Source: Methylococcaceae bacterium (lineage in GTDB: Bacteria > Pseudomonadota > Gammaproteobacteria > Methylococcales > Methylomonadaceae). From it: DNA of 49,639 nt. The stretch is taken from assembly GCA_013140705.1 (NCBI GenBank), contig JABFSH010000068.1, positions 1 to 49,639 on the forward strand, written 5' to 3'. The notes beneath the pieces are model-generated. The model searched no databases. It was not told where the DNA came from and worked only from the letters and a program-made list of their open reading frames with translations. Positions 35,758-44,658 of the stretch are shown one piece after another (position 1 is the stretch's first letter; every line of letters starts with the position of its first letter). The position numbers and the translations under genes were made by a program.

Positions 35758-38541
35758 CTACGGGTTTGGTGCGGATGTCACCGGCACATCGGCTGCACGT
35801 TGACCAAAGGTGCGTGGCAAAATGAATTGCTTGGCCCGTGTGGTGTCCGTACTGCCCGTGTCGGCGGTTGGCAGTTTGTAAGTTTTGCCTAAACCATCTT
35901 CATCGTAGTGCGGACCATCCCAGTCAGGATACGGGGTACGAACCCATTTGGCGTGGTCGGCATCTTCACTGTCCCAGCGCAGCAGCATGGCGTGATCCTC
36001 GTGCTGCGTGTTATGACAATGTTGCACATAAGTCCCGGTGAAGTCACGAACGCGAATTGCGACATCGACATCGGTGGAAGAGTTGATCTCGGGCCCGAGA
36101 CGATACATGTCCTTGCGGCCGAATTTCTCCCAGGGTGGTGGTGCGACGCCATTACGGGCGATGATCTGGCCTTCCTCGAAGTGAATATGCGCGGGATGCG
36201 CCCAGCCACCGGCATTGTTGGTCAGATGCCAGATTTCGACCGAGTTCTTGGTAGGCGCTGCTGAAATACGGTCGATATCAGCCGTCAGGCCTTCCCCGCC
36301 ATCGGTGGCAATCGTCCACGGTATGCCATCGGTAATGATGTCTGGTTTCTTGCCGTAAATGAAGGTGCGATGCTTGGCGCTGGCCAGTTCCGCTGCCGTA
36401 AAGGTCGGTAGCGGCAACATCACCTTGCCAGGAACGGATTTCTTGGTTTTTGGGTCCAGAACGGTCTCGGTGTACTCGGCTGGATTCATACTGACATCGA
36501 CCTGACCGGCAGGCAATGGCCTCAGACGGAACTCCATGAACTTGCCGATAGCGAGGTCTACGTCATTATAGGCGTTCTTATTTCTGGTATTGAAAGCGTC
36601 AAAGGCAGCCGCCACTGTTATAGGCTTGGTTTTGGGACCTGCACCGGTGCTATGCTCCATCAGGTTGACCAGGTACACCTTGCGGATGCCCTTGGCGTAC
36701 AGCGGTGCAAAGTCGACGATGATATCATAGCGCTCGGCAATGGATTGCGTGGGCAAACCTTGTCCGGAAGCCGCATTTGGAAAAGCGACCGAGTGCTGCA
36801 GGATATTGCCGTCATTGGCAATCAGATGAAAGGGTACCTGAGCGCCTTTCTCATCGACTACCGCAATCTTGAAGTAGCGCGACACGCTGCCGTTGAGAAT
36901 GCGGAAACGGTATTTGCGGGCGCGCACGTCCAGGTAGGGCTTGTAGACCCAGTTGACGGTCATCACATCGCCGAGGAAACCGTCGGTGATCAGGGGGTTA
37001 AAGTAGAGCTGACCGCTTTGATCAAAAGCCTTGTCGCCCAATACCAGGTTGACGTCGTAGTCACGGTTACCCCAGCTCCTCGCGGAGCCACTGGGGAATT
37101 TCAGGTTGATGCCGTCATTGAACGTTTCGTTGCCACGATCGATGGCGCTGTAATAGTTCATCATCGCCGCATTGCCTTTGTAGACGTTTTGCGCGGTGAA
37201 GTCGAGCATGTGGTCGTGGAACCAGTGCGTACTCATGGTTTCGCGATAATCGCCTGGAACCGGAATGGAACCGGAAGCAGGGCATGTTGCGCCATTGACA
37301 ACTTCACCCGGTTCACAGGGCATCGCAGCACGCTTGTCGGTTGCAGCCGTGTTGATGCTATCGTGGCCGGCCAACACCATCGGCCAGTGGTAGTCGTAAA
37401 ACTGGCCCGGATAAAAGAAAGCACCGGCGAAGCCGTCGCTTTCAGCCGGATTGTGGCCATTATGCTCGTGGGTACTGATGGTGTGTGTGCCGAAACCATT
37501 ATTGGCGCCGAGTTCGAGCGGCAGCGCATTGTGGTGACGGAACAAAATGGTTTCACCGTAGCGAGCCATCAGTAACTTGGCGGGAATGGTGCCATCGAAG
37601 GTCCACACCGAGTTCTTGTCCTGTACCGGCATTAACGGGTGAATCGCGACATCAATACCCTTGGTCGTTCCTTCAAATTTTTTGATGTAAGGCGTCGATG
37701 AAGCTTCAAAAGCACGCTCGGCCGTGGTTAAGGTGGCATTCAACGGACCGCCCGTGGCATAGGGAGACGTCACGGTATTATGGTAAAGACCGCCCCACCC
37801 GAATTCGCTCCATATTTTAGCGCCGGTGGCCCCATCTTTGCCATGGTCATAGCCATGGGACTGGAATCGGTCACGTGCACCACCGCTGGTGCGGGCACCG
37901 GCCATGATGGCCTGGAAAAACTTTTGTGGACTGAAGTCGCTCCAGCGCTGGTGTTTGAAGTCCTCGCCATTAGGACGGCCATCCATGGGCATCATATCCA
38001 GGATTGCCGTGCCGGGGATACAGGTTTTAATTGCATTCGACCAGGGGTTAGGCTCAACTGCGTTGGCTAATTGACTAGGCAGCGGATACAAGCCTTTGTT
38101 TTTGATCAGGCCATCCAAAAGATCGCCGTAGGTATTACCCTGCGCATCAGTGATATAATTACCCAGTGCATCAGTGCTGTCGTATGCACCGGTGCAATCG
38201 ACCTCGCGGGTAATCGGGGGGATCGGAGGTGGCAGTGTCATTTTGCTTGAATCTTCTCTAGGAGCCCCTGTGGAGTCCTTGTAATCCTGCAAGCCAAATT
38301 CCTCGAACAGCACGACAGGCGTGCTGAATGGCTTGGCGCCAAATAAAGGACTGGGTTGTTCCAGTCCGGAGGGAACTTTCAGTATCCCCGCCGCCTGGGC
38401 TGAACCTGCGTTAATGACGAGCAATCCGAGTGCAACGGAGATGCCAACCGCCAGTCGTGACGCCGGTGGGTTAAGCACAGCATGTGCCTGACATCGTGCT
38501 TCGGCAACATGCCTGTAGCTGAAAATAAACTTCTTTCTCAT
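35758..38541 (-). CDS. Large secreted multicopper oxidase
   Basis: The 927-residue oxidase carries all copper motifs: STHEHNGHNPAESDG (HEH 358-360), THWFHDHMLDFT (HDH), AHPAHIHFEEG (782-787) and QHCHNTQHEDHAML, with type 1 ligands Cys842, His847 and Met852. An N-terminal Sec-type signal is likely (LAVGISVALGLLVINAGSAQ, then A). An additional roughly 250 residues come before the first copper motif, and a 75-residue tail follows the last. These explain the size compared with about 500-660 residues for typical CotA-like enzymes. It shares WFHDHxxDFTAQNVYKG with the Tat oxidase at 31661-33649, so the two are paralogues. The SCO-cytochrome c gene follows after a few bases. A sigma-54-type promoter lies about 340 bp upstream. 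The substrate is not known. Confidence 0.93.
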   Translation of the reverse strand: MRKKFIFSYRHVAEARCQAHAVLNPPASRLAVGISVALGLLVINAGSAQAAGILKVPSGLEQPSPLFGAKPFSTPVVLFEEFGLQDYKDSTGAPREDSSKMTLPPPIPPITREVDCTGAYDSTDALGNYITDAQGNTYGDLLDGLIKNKGLYPLPSQLANAVEPNPWSNAIKTCIPGTAILDMMPMDGRPNGEDFKHQRWSDFSPQKFFQAIMAGARTSGGARDRFQSHGYDHGKDGATGAKIWSEFGWGGLYHNTVTSPYATGGPLNATLTTAERAFEASSTPYIKKFEGTTKGIDVAIHPLMPVQDKNSVWTFDGTIPAKLLMARYGETILFRHHNALPLELGANNGFGTHTISTHEHNGHNPAESDGFAGAFFYPGQFYDYHWPMVLAGHDSINTAATDKRAAMPCEPGEVVNGATCPASGSIPVPGDYRETMSTHWFHDHMLDFTAQNVYKGNAAMMNYYSAIDRGNETFNDGINLKFPSGSARSWGNRDYDVNLVLGDKAFDQSGQLYFNPLITDGFLGDVMTVNWVYKPYLDVRARKYRFRILNGSVSRYFKIAVVDEKGAQVPFHLIANDGNILQHSVAFPNAASGQGLPTQSIAERYDIIVDFAPLYAKGIRKVYLVNLMEHSTGAGPKTKPITVAAAFDAFNTRNKNAYNDVDLAIGKFMEFRLRPLPAGQVDVSMNPAEYTETVLDPKTKKSVPGKVMLPLPTFTAAELASAKHRTFIYGKKPDIITDGIPWTIATDGGEGLTADIDRISAAPTKNSVEIWHLTNNAGGWAHPAHIHFEEGQIIARNGVAPPPWEKFGRKDMYRLGPEINSSTDVDVAIRVRDFTGTYVQHCHNTQHEDHAMLLRWDSEDADHAKWVRTPYPDWDGPHYDEDGLGKTYKLPTADTGSTDTTRAKQFILPRTFGQRAADVPVTSAPNP

Positions 38542-38881
38542 GATATTCCCCTTTATATAAACTTAATTCACGTTGGATGATGTAAAAAATTTTCGCTATC
38601 TGGCCGAAAATTGATAGTTAACAGGGCTTTAAAAATCAGCCCCTAAATCCCTTTTCAGCATGATCTAGGGAGAAGCCCGCCTTCCTGGATAACACTGATA
38701 TATTCCGTAACGCACACCAGCTTTTTTGATGGTCGATGTGTTTTGCATTACATTATTTTTCAAATAAAAACAGCTTTGAATATTGACCACCTCAATCAAT
38801 ACTCTGCAGCGATCGTTAAAGCATTTGATTAACATTGTGCTTAAAAAATTTGTGGTTTTTTTATAGCTACGTTTAATTAAC

Positions 38882-38897
38882 AGCAACAACAGTGCCA
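38882..38897 (-). promoter_or_regulatory. Sigma-54 promoter of the 927-aa oxidase unit
   Basis: The minus-strand bases TGGCACTGTTGTTGCT contain the ideal TGGCAC -24 element and TTGCT -12 element at correct spacing. The expected leader is about 330 nt long. Among the three sites this is the closest match to consensus. Confidence 0.75.
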
Positions 38898-38969
38898 TAT
38901 AAATAAGTAATTGATTATAAACATCAAATATGGCATTCGTTAGAAGAAGGGATGCGTGTGGACGGGTGA

Positions 38970-38987
38970 CTGTAATATTTATAAGAC
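38970..38987. promoter_or_regulatory. Conserved upstream box, copy 2
   Basis: CTGTAATATTTATAAGAC starts 73 bp upstream of the -24 element. AAGGAAAAC lies at 39015-39023, 44 bp beyond TGTAAT, as in copy 1. Further out, GCTTCGTTCGCTG (39279-39291) and ATCAGGTTTACA resemble 47884-47926 near the third promoter. The rest of 38542-39449 shows no convincing gene; a 33-codon frame at 39120-39221 (plus) is too short to call. Confidence 0.5.
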
Positions 38988-39449
38988 GGGCATGGGGTTG
39001 AACTATCCAAACACAAGGAAAACCTAGCTGTCATGCGGGTTTGACTCTGTCCCTGAAAATGTTTCAATCCCGATACATAAACCCGGAATAAACTATGCTG
39101 ATGATGGATTTATGGCTGTATGGCAGTTGAAGGACATTATGAGCATGAACGAAAAATGCCGGGTAAGCCTCCGAAACAGCCATTTGGTGCGGTCTCTCGA
39201 ATTTTAAAGCACTTTTTTCAATAGAGATTGAGCCATTAAAACCCCAATTTTAATGATCAATAGAAATTTGTAACGATGCTTCGTTCGCTGCTAGGCAGTG
39301 TGTTACATCAGGTTTACAAATGTATTAAAAACAGAAATAAAAAATAAACAAAAACAGACGGTTACAAATCATTTCCTATGAATATATTCTGAAAGTAGTC
39401 TAAATTTCATTGTTGAGGTTTCTTAATGCTGGTTTGTCAGATTAACCTA

Positions 39450-39675
39450 GAAAAATCAGATGAGCATTCCTAATCCCGTTCGTCCTGAGCCTAGTCGAAG
39501 GATGTACGGGATTAGGAATGCTCACCCAGTGGGTTGGTCGTGAAATCCGCTCATGCTTCGATAAACACTCGGCAACTGCTCCATGCGTCGCCTAAAGCGC
39601 CTACTGTCGGTGCTCTACCTCCTGCATCCCTGCAGTCGAGCACGAACGGATTTCACGCCTTTCAACTGATTTTTC
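39450..39675. mobile_element. MITE-like palindromic element, family C copy 1
   Basis: Terminal repeats GAAAAATCAGATGA (39450-39463) and the complement of TCAACTGATTTTTC (39662-39675) bound 226 bp. Inside, TGAGCATTCCTAATCCCGT (39461-39479) pairs perfectly with 39506-39524. A family A core fragment (39567-39634, GCGTCGCCTAAAGCGCCTAC) sits inside, so this is a composite. The same palindrome and both ends recur inverted at 48385-48667. Confidence 0.65.
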
Positions 39676-39781
39676 GGATTAATGCACAAGTTCGTCATAC
39701 CCGCCTGGAAAATATAAACCCTGTGATCTGACAAAATTGAACTAAAAAAAGATAAATTCTCGTAGGATGTGCCGACGGTAG

Positions 39782-39830
39782 GAGGCGCATCGCTCGCGAA
39801 AATATTCATCATCTACACCTGATGCGCTTC
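39782..39830. repeat. Short inverted repeat
   Basis: GAGGCGCATC (39782-39791) and GATGCGCTTC (39821-39830) are complementary with one mismatch, in an AT-rich spacer with GTAGGATGTGCCGACGGTAG. It resembles small REP-like intergenic repeats. Confidence 0.3.
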
Positions 39831-39901
39831 GTGACGTTTATGCTCAAGTGGATACACACACTTTACATTTAAATTTAGGGAAGTTATTTTTTACAAAGTC
39901 C

Positions 39902-39944
39902 TAAAAACAGAATGGGCTGTGCCACAAAATTTGTAGCACAGCCC
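39902..39944 (-). terminator. Rho-independent terminator of the HAF/HYR gene
   Basis: GGGCTGTGC (39914-39922) and GCACAGCCC (39936-39944), extended by ACAAA/TTTGT inside, form a near-perfect 31-base hairpin. On the minus strand it is followed by TTCTGTTTTTA. It lies about 87 bases after the stop at 40031. A second hairpin (39988-40017, 10 of 11 bp) lies between stop and terminator. Confidence 0.75.
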
Positions 39945-40030
39945 AGAGGCTTTAAAACTGTCCAAATGTTCCATCAGGGACGTTTCAGTCGGGTTGCCTC
40001 AAAGACGGTAACCCGACCGGTAACATCCGT

Positions 40031-43000
40031 CTATCTCGCGGTAAGCGTTACGGTTGACGCGTTGTTGACGGAATTGACGTCCACCGAGCTAGTGGTGGCT
40101 ATGCCGGTATTGGCGATCGTTCCTGTCACATTTGCCTTTGCACTGATGGTGATTGTCGCGGTGGAGCCAGCAGCCAGCGAGTTTAGCGTGCAATTCACCG
40201 TGCCGCCGCCATTGTTGGTAGGACGTGTGCAGGTACCGACACTTGTCGTCAGCGTGCTGAACCGAAGCGACGTCGGTAGAATATCGCTAAAAGTGACGGC
40301 TTGCGCTGCACCGGTGCCGATATTGGCGACGGCGAATGTGTATGTCACCGTATCACCCTTACGCGGTGTTGCTGTGCTGACGCTGCCTGTCACTCGCAGA
40401 TCGACGCTGGACACCGATGGTGGTGTAGGCGTTGTCGGACTATTGACCGTCACCGTAAAGCTGCCATTGGCTGTGTTGCCGGCAGTGTCGGAGGCGGAAC
40501 AATTGACCGTCGTTGTTCCAATGCTGAATGTCGATGAAGAAAGCGGCGAGCAGCTTACCGGACGGACACCGGAGACCGCATCGGACGCTGATGCCGAGTA
40601 GTTTACCAGAGCACCGGTGGCGCTGGTTGCCGTGGTCACAATGTTGGCCGGGAGACTCAACACCGGTGGCGTGGTGTCGGGCTGTGGATTAACGGTAACC
40701 GTGAAGCTGCCATTGGCTGTGTTGCCGGCAACGTCGGAGGCGGAACAATTGACCGTCGTCGTTCCAATGCTGAATGTCGATGGAGAAACCGGCGAGCAGC
40801 TTACCGGACGGACACCGGAGACCGCATCGGACGCAGAGGCCGAGTAGCTTACCAGAGCACCAGCGGCGCTGGTTGCCGTGGTTACGATGTTGGCCGGCAG
40901 GCTCAAAACCGGTGGCGTAGTGTCAGTAGCTGTCCGGTTTACTGTTACGGTAAAGCTGCCGGTGGCTGTGTTGCCGGCAAGGTCACTGGATGAACAGGTT
41001 ACTGTGGTGGCGCCGACGATAAAATTCACTCCAGAAGCAGGCGTACAGCTCACAGGACGCGATCCTGAAACCGTATCGTTGGCCGTCGCTGTGTAAGTCA
41101 CTGCGGTACCGCCTGAAGCAGTGGTAGATGAAGTGATAGGCGCAGGAAGACTGAGTACAGGGCGGGTTGTATCACGAACCGTGACATTGAAACTCGCACT
41201 GCCGGTATTACCCGCCTGGTCGCTCGCATTGCAATTGACCAATCTTGATCCCAAAGGAAAAGTTGATCCCGAAGCGGCGTCACAGCTTACGCCGGAGGCA
41301 GTCAGACCGGACAGTTGTTCGTTAACGGCAAGTGCGGGCCAGGTAACGGCTGCACCATTGGGTCCCGTAGCTTCGGCTGTGACTGGAGCAGGTGCCGTCA
41401 ACACAGGTGCGCTGGTATCGATCTTGATCGTACGACTGATAGCGGCCGTGTTGCCACCGGCACTGCTGGCGGAACAACTATCCGTCAGACCGACAGACGA
41501 TGTGCTGGTAGCAACACTTAGACCGGCACAACCTGTTTTGACAAGGGTTTCTGGCGATTCAAGTTCGACAATATTCCAGCTCAGGGTTGCTGCGCTCCGA
41601 TACCAGCCATTGGTTCCGGCGGTTCCGGTGATAACCGGTGTAATGGTCGGCGCACTGGGATCAGTAACCGTAACATTGAAAGACGCCGTACTGGTGTTAC
41701 CGGCATTATCACTGGCGTTACAGCTAACCGCAGTGGATCCGCGAATGAATGAGCTGCCGGAAGCCGGTGTACAGCCGAGACTGACGGCATCAACGCCGGA
41801 AAGCGTGTCGACAGCCGTAGGTGCGGCAAAAGTTACCGGTGCGGTGCTTGCACCATTTAATGTACCACTGGCAGCAGCAGGCGGCGTTAATGTAGGTGGC
41901 GTGCCGTCCAGTTTGATGCTGGTGCTGACCATGGGTCTTACGCCACCGCTGCTGGTCGCCGTGCAGGTAAAGCTCTGGCCCGCCGTGTCGGTACTGACCG
42001 AACTATCCAGACATCCGGTTCTGGAGGTTATGGCAGATTCATTATCAGTAACTGACCACTTCAACATTGTCGGCTTGGTCTTATACCACTGATTTAAACC
42101 GTCCGGAGTAGAAGGCGTCCATTGTGCAGCAATAACCGGCGGTGTGGTATCGGGGGGGGTGACGGTGACAAGCTGGTTACAGGTTGTACGGTTACCGTTG
42201 GCGTCGGTAACTGTCCACACGACGGTAGTAGCGCCGTTAGGGAATGTCACAGGCCTGTTGTTGGCAATTACCGGAGCCGGGTCCAGGTTGTCGGTGGCTA
42301 TGGCAGTACCGATGCCAGCCGGCTGTACACCGGCAGTGGAAACCGCTGCTGGACAGGTCAGCACGGGTGCAATCTTGTCCGGGGTCAGCAAATAAGCATG
42401 CTGTTCAACCCTGATGGTGTTGTTAACGGTATCCGTGACCGTCACCGTACCAAGGCCGGTGATATTGCCGCTGTCGCTGATACCATGGGCTTCAGTCAGT
42501 ATCCAGCCACGACCTGGTAAAATCAGCGTGTTGAGATCCTGCATGGCCGTGCCGTTCCAGAAGAATGCACGTCGCAGGGCATCGGCTGTGTTGGTGGAAT
42601 AGCCCACTACTTCGCCGGTTGTGTTGATACCATAGCCGGTACTGAATGTGCCGCCAAGGGTTCCAAGGTCACGAACCGCCCGGCCGGTAACCCACAAGGC
42701 TGCATGATGCTGCAGATCGCCTGACAGTGTGGCGTATCCTGCGACCGAACCTGCGTTGTTTATTCGCAGCCCTTCGCTAAAGCTGCCGCCCAGTGTACCC
42801 AGATCCTGACGAGTACCGTTGTTCCAGCGGAAGGCGTGGAAACTGGTGTTGCCAGCAAGATCGGCGAAACCGGTGACCTGGCCAGCCGCGTTGACATCGT
42901 TAGCCTGACTGTTTAGCCCACCGAGGGTACCTAGATCACTTCTAACCCCATTACGATGCAAAAAAGCATGTTCGGCGGTATTGCCGGTGATCTGCGAAGC

Positions 43001-43441
43001 TCCAACAACGTCGCCATTATCATTGATGCCCACGCCACGGCTATTGCTGCCGCCCAACGTGCCCAAATCGGTCTGGCCGCCGATGGCGTAACGGAACGCG
43101 CGGGTGGTCAGATCACCCATTGTATATGACGTTCCAGCTTGCTGACCGGTGGCATTGATATCGAGGCTGATGCTATGATTTCCCCCCAAGGTGCCCAGAT
43201 CCTGCATCGCAATACCGTTTAAACCGAGTGCTGCGCGCACCGCTGCATTGGACGGGGTGTAGGCGAAACCGGCCACCTGGCCAACGTCGTTGACATTAAG
43301 GCCGTGGCTGTAATTACCCGTGAGCGTGCCCAGGTCGGTCAGGATGTATTGGGGTGCCGCCTGCGCATTGCATTGCAGCAGCCCAACGGTTAGTGGCGCG
43401 ACCATCAGCAGCGCTCGATCAAAATTTCGTTTTTTATTCAT
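40031..43441 (-). CDS. Large secreted adhesin-like protein with HAF, HYR and DUF11 domains
   Basis: The 1136-residue exported protein has signal peptide MNKKRNFDRALLMVAPLTVG...AQA. Residues about 35-340 contain seven or so HAF repeats (LGTLGGNHSISLDINATGQ, LGTLGGSNSRGVGINDNGDV and so on). A HYR/Ig-like stretch follows, with repeats such as PVLSLPANIVTTATSAAGAL, then CSASDVAGNTANGSFTVTVN; the last copies are nearly identical, from a 246-bp DNA repeat. The C-terminal domain is DUF11-like (VTYTFAVANIGTGAAQAVTF, then LNSLAAGSTATITISA). Cys residues in the HYR repeats likely form disulphides. It starts 29 bp after the preceding gene stops, so both are one unit. A surface-exposed or matrix role is inferred. 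Confidence 0.88.
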   Translation of the reverse strand: MNKKRNFDRALLMVAPLTVGLLQCNAQAAPQYILTDLGTLTGNYSHGLNVNDVGQVAGFAYTPSNAAVRAALGLNGIAMQDLGTLGGNHSISLDINATGQQAGTSYTMGDLTTRAFRYAIGGQTDLGTLGGSNSRGVGINDNGDVVGASQITGNTAEHAFLHRNGVRSDLGTLGGLNSQANDVNAAGQVTGFADLAGNTSFHAFRWNNGTRQDLGTLGGSFSEGLRINNAGSVAGYATLSGDLQHHAALWVTGRAVRDLGTLGGTFSTGYGINTTGEVVGYSTNTADALRRAFFWNGTAMQDLNTLILPGRGWILTEAHGISDSGNITGLGTVTVTDTVNNTIRVEQHAYLLTPDKIAPVLTCPAAVSTAGVQPAGIGTAIATDNLDPAPVIANNRPVTFPNGATTVVWTVTDANGNRTTCNQLVTVTPPDTTPPVIAAQWTPSTPDGLNQWYKTKPTMLKWSVTDNESAITSRTGCLDSSVSTDTAGQSFTCTATSSGGVRPMVSTSIKLDGTPPTLTPPAAASGTLNGASTAPVTFAAPTAVDTLSGVDAVSLGCTPASGSSFIRGSTAVSCNASDNAGNTSTASFNVTVTDPSAPTITPVITGTAGTNGWYRSAATLSWNIVELESPETLVKTGCAGLSVATSTSSVGLTDSCSASSAGGNTAAISRTIKIDTSAPVLTAPAPVTAEATGPNGAAVTWPALAVNEQLSGLTASGVSCDAASGSTFPLGSRLVNCNASDQAGNTGSASFNVTVRDTTRPVLSLPAPITSSTTASGGTAVTYTATANDTVSGSRPVSCTPASGVNFIVGATTVTCSSSDLAGNTATGSFTVTVNRTATDTTPPVLSLPANIVTTATSAAGALVSYSASASDAVSGVRPVSCSPVSPSTFSIGTTTVNCSASDVAGNTANGSFTVTVNPQPDTTPPVLSLPANIVTTATSATGALVNYSASASDAVSGVRPVSCSPLSSSTFSIGTTTVNCSASDTAGNTANGSFTVTVNSPTTPTPPSVSSVDLRVTGSVSTATPRKGDTVTYTFAVANIGTGAAQAVTFSDILPTSLRFSTLTTSVGTCTRPTNNGGGTVNCTLNSLAAGSTATITISAKANVTGTIANTGIATTSSVDVNSVNNASTVTLTAR
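40443..41183. repeat. 246-249 bp tandem coding repeats (HYR units)
   Basis: The block containing CTGCCATTGGCTGTGTTGCC begins at 40461 and recurs at 40707 (246 bp) with only scattered differences. A more diverged copy is at 40956 (249 bp). The period equals 82-83 residues, so the frame is kept and copy number could change without a frameshift. Confidence 0.85.
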
Positions 43442-43469
43442 GATCTTTAGTCTCTCGGATACGTTGGAA

Positions 43470-44213
43470 TTAGAAGCCGCTTTGCGGCACGATGGTGTAC
43501 TGGTCGGCTAATACGGCGCCGTTGCCGGTCGCCACCACCGTCACTTCGGTGAAGCCATGAGGGTCTTCGACGCCAACAAAATGGACGTTGCCTCGTAACT
43601 CCTTGGTCAGATCTCGCACCGGTGTGGCTTGCCGGTTGACGATGAACTGCACGCCATCCAGCAGACGACCCTCATCAAGCGGGACGGTCGGGTCGGTCTG
43701 GATGAAGGGATCGATGACAAAACCGAATTGCGCCACGCGCTTGTTGAAGCGAATCTGGAACACGCGAGGACTTTGTGTAGGTTGGTTCACCACGGTTGGC
43801 GACAAGGCATTGTTGCCGTATTCGATACTGACCGAGTCCAGTCCACTGTCTGCATCGGCCGCGGTGAAATTGAGCGTTGGCACCGGAATGTGGGTGGCGT
43901 TGTGATAAGAAAAGAAATCCGGCCCGAAGCGCACGGCCCCGTTACCACAATTGATATTAGTGGCATTCAGATCGGCCGGAATGATACACGCGGTAATGCC
44001 TTCACCCGCTGAAGTCAATCGGGACTGCAAGGTCGATTGAGCCGTTGTCCGGGCTAGTTGCACCTTGTTGAAATCAATAAAGAAGAACGAATAGGTCGTC
44101 TTTGTGGCCTTGACATCGGTGGCGGTAATCAGCCGGGGAGCTGCCTCGGCCGGCAGTGCCATGGCTGTGCAAAGCAACAACGCCATGGAATTTATAATTT
44201 TTGATTCTTTCAT
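43470..44213 (-). CDS. Secreted protein of unknown function
   Basis: The 247-residue protein starts MKESKIINSMALLLCTAMAL, then PAEAAP (signal peptide, cleavage after PAEA). The ATG at 44213 has GAGG seven bases upstream; the longer frame to 44288 adds an unlikely leader. The mature part has mixed beta-rich sequence with two Cys (ITACIIPADLNATNINCGNG) that may form a disulphide. It ends GAVLADQYTIVPQSGF, without an anchor. It is the first gene of the unit with the 1136-aa adhesin-like gene, so the two may be secreted together. No family was recognised. Confidence 0.75.
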   Translation of the reverse strand: MKESKIINSMALLLCTAMALPAEAAPRLITATDVKATKTTYSFFFIDFNKVQLARTTAQSTLQSRLTSAGEGITACIIPADLNATNINCGNGAVRFGPDFFSYHNATHIPVPTLNFTAADADSGLDSVSIEYGNNALSPTVVNQPTQSPRVFQIRFNKRVAQFGFVIDPFIQTDPTVPLDEGRLLDGVQFIVNRQATPVRDLTKELRGNVHFVGVEDPHGFTEVTVVATGNGAVLADQYTIVPQSGF

Positions 44214-44601
44214 AATAGACCTCAGTTTCGTTACGCGGGGAAATCGCGCCATTAAAATTGGCGCCCCAAAAAATTGTAATTTGTGCATCCTTTACCGTTA
44301 TTTTTTTGTCCATCGATCCTGATTGACAGCTTGATGGGTACGTTATATCAGGTTAATTTCTTCATCTTCGAGCCATCATTGGTTCAAAACGCATGTTATG
44401 CAAACCGTTCTGTATTCTTGACGATTTATTCCTCGATAAGGAGTACTGTACTAACCCGTATTTTTAAATTGGTTGGCAATATTTGCTAGCTAACTACTCT
44501 GGTATCCAGGTGTTTCTTCTCGGTGAAGCGGATGAGAAGAGTTGTATCGACGCTTGACTCGCTACTTCCTCCTCTCATCCTTTCCTTTTTGGCTTGAGAG
44601 T

Positions 44602-44624
44602 CCAGGCGCCTTTTAAGCGCCTGG
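44602..44624. terminator. Hairpin after the 879-codon gene
   Basis: CCAGGCGC (44602-44609) and GCGCCTGG (44617-44624) form an 8-bp stem with a 7-nt loop, 35 bases after the stop at 44659. No T-run follows on the minus strand. The remaining 44214-44601 holds no evident gene; it has one TGACAG (44323) and should contain the promoter of the 247-aa gene, which was not recognised. Confidence 0.45.
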
Positions 44625-44658
44625 TTGTCTCCTAGTTCACCTGACTAGCTCCTTGTTT

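Noticed and set aside
36652-37575. 307-codon plus-strand frame inside the 927-aa oxidase gene
   Set aside because: It is an antisense shadow of a gene with all copper motifs in place; no signal or known motif in this frame.
39120-39221. 33-codon frame starting MAVEGHYEHERK
   Set aside because: Too short, no clear ribosome site, and no family recognised, although the composition looks coding-like.
41121-42092. 323-codon plus-strand frame inside the HYR gene
   Set aside because: Its Val/Ala/Thr-rich composition arises from the complement of repetitive Ig-like coding sequence.
44470-44490. TTGGCAATATTTGCTAG as a fourth sigma-54 promoter
   Set aside because: The GG to GC spacing is 8 bp instead of 10 and it points away from the nearby minus-strand genes.
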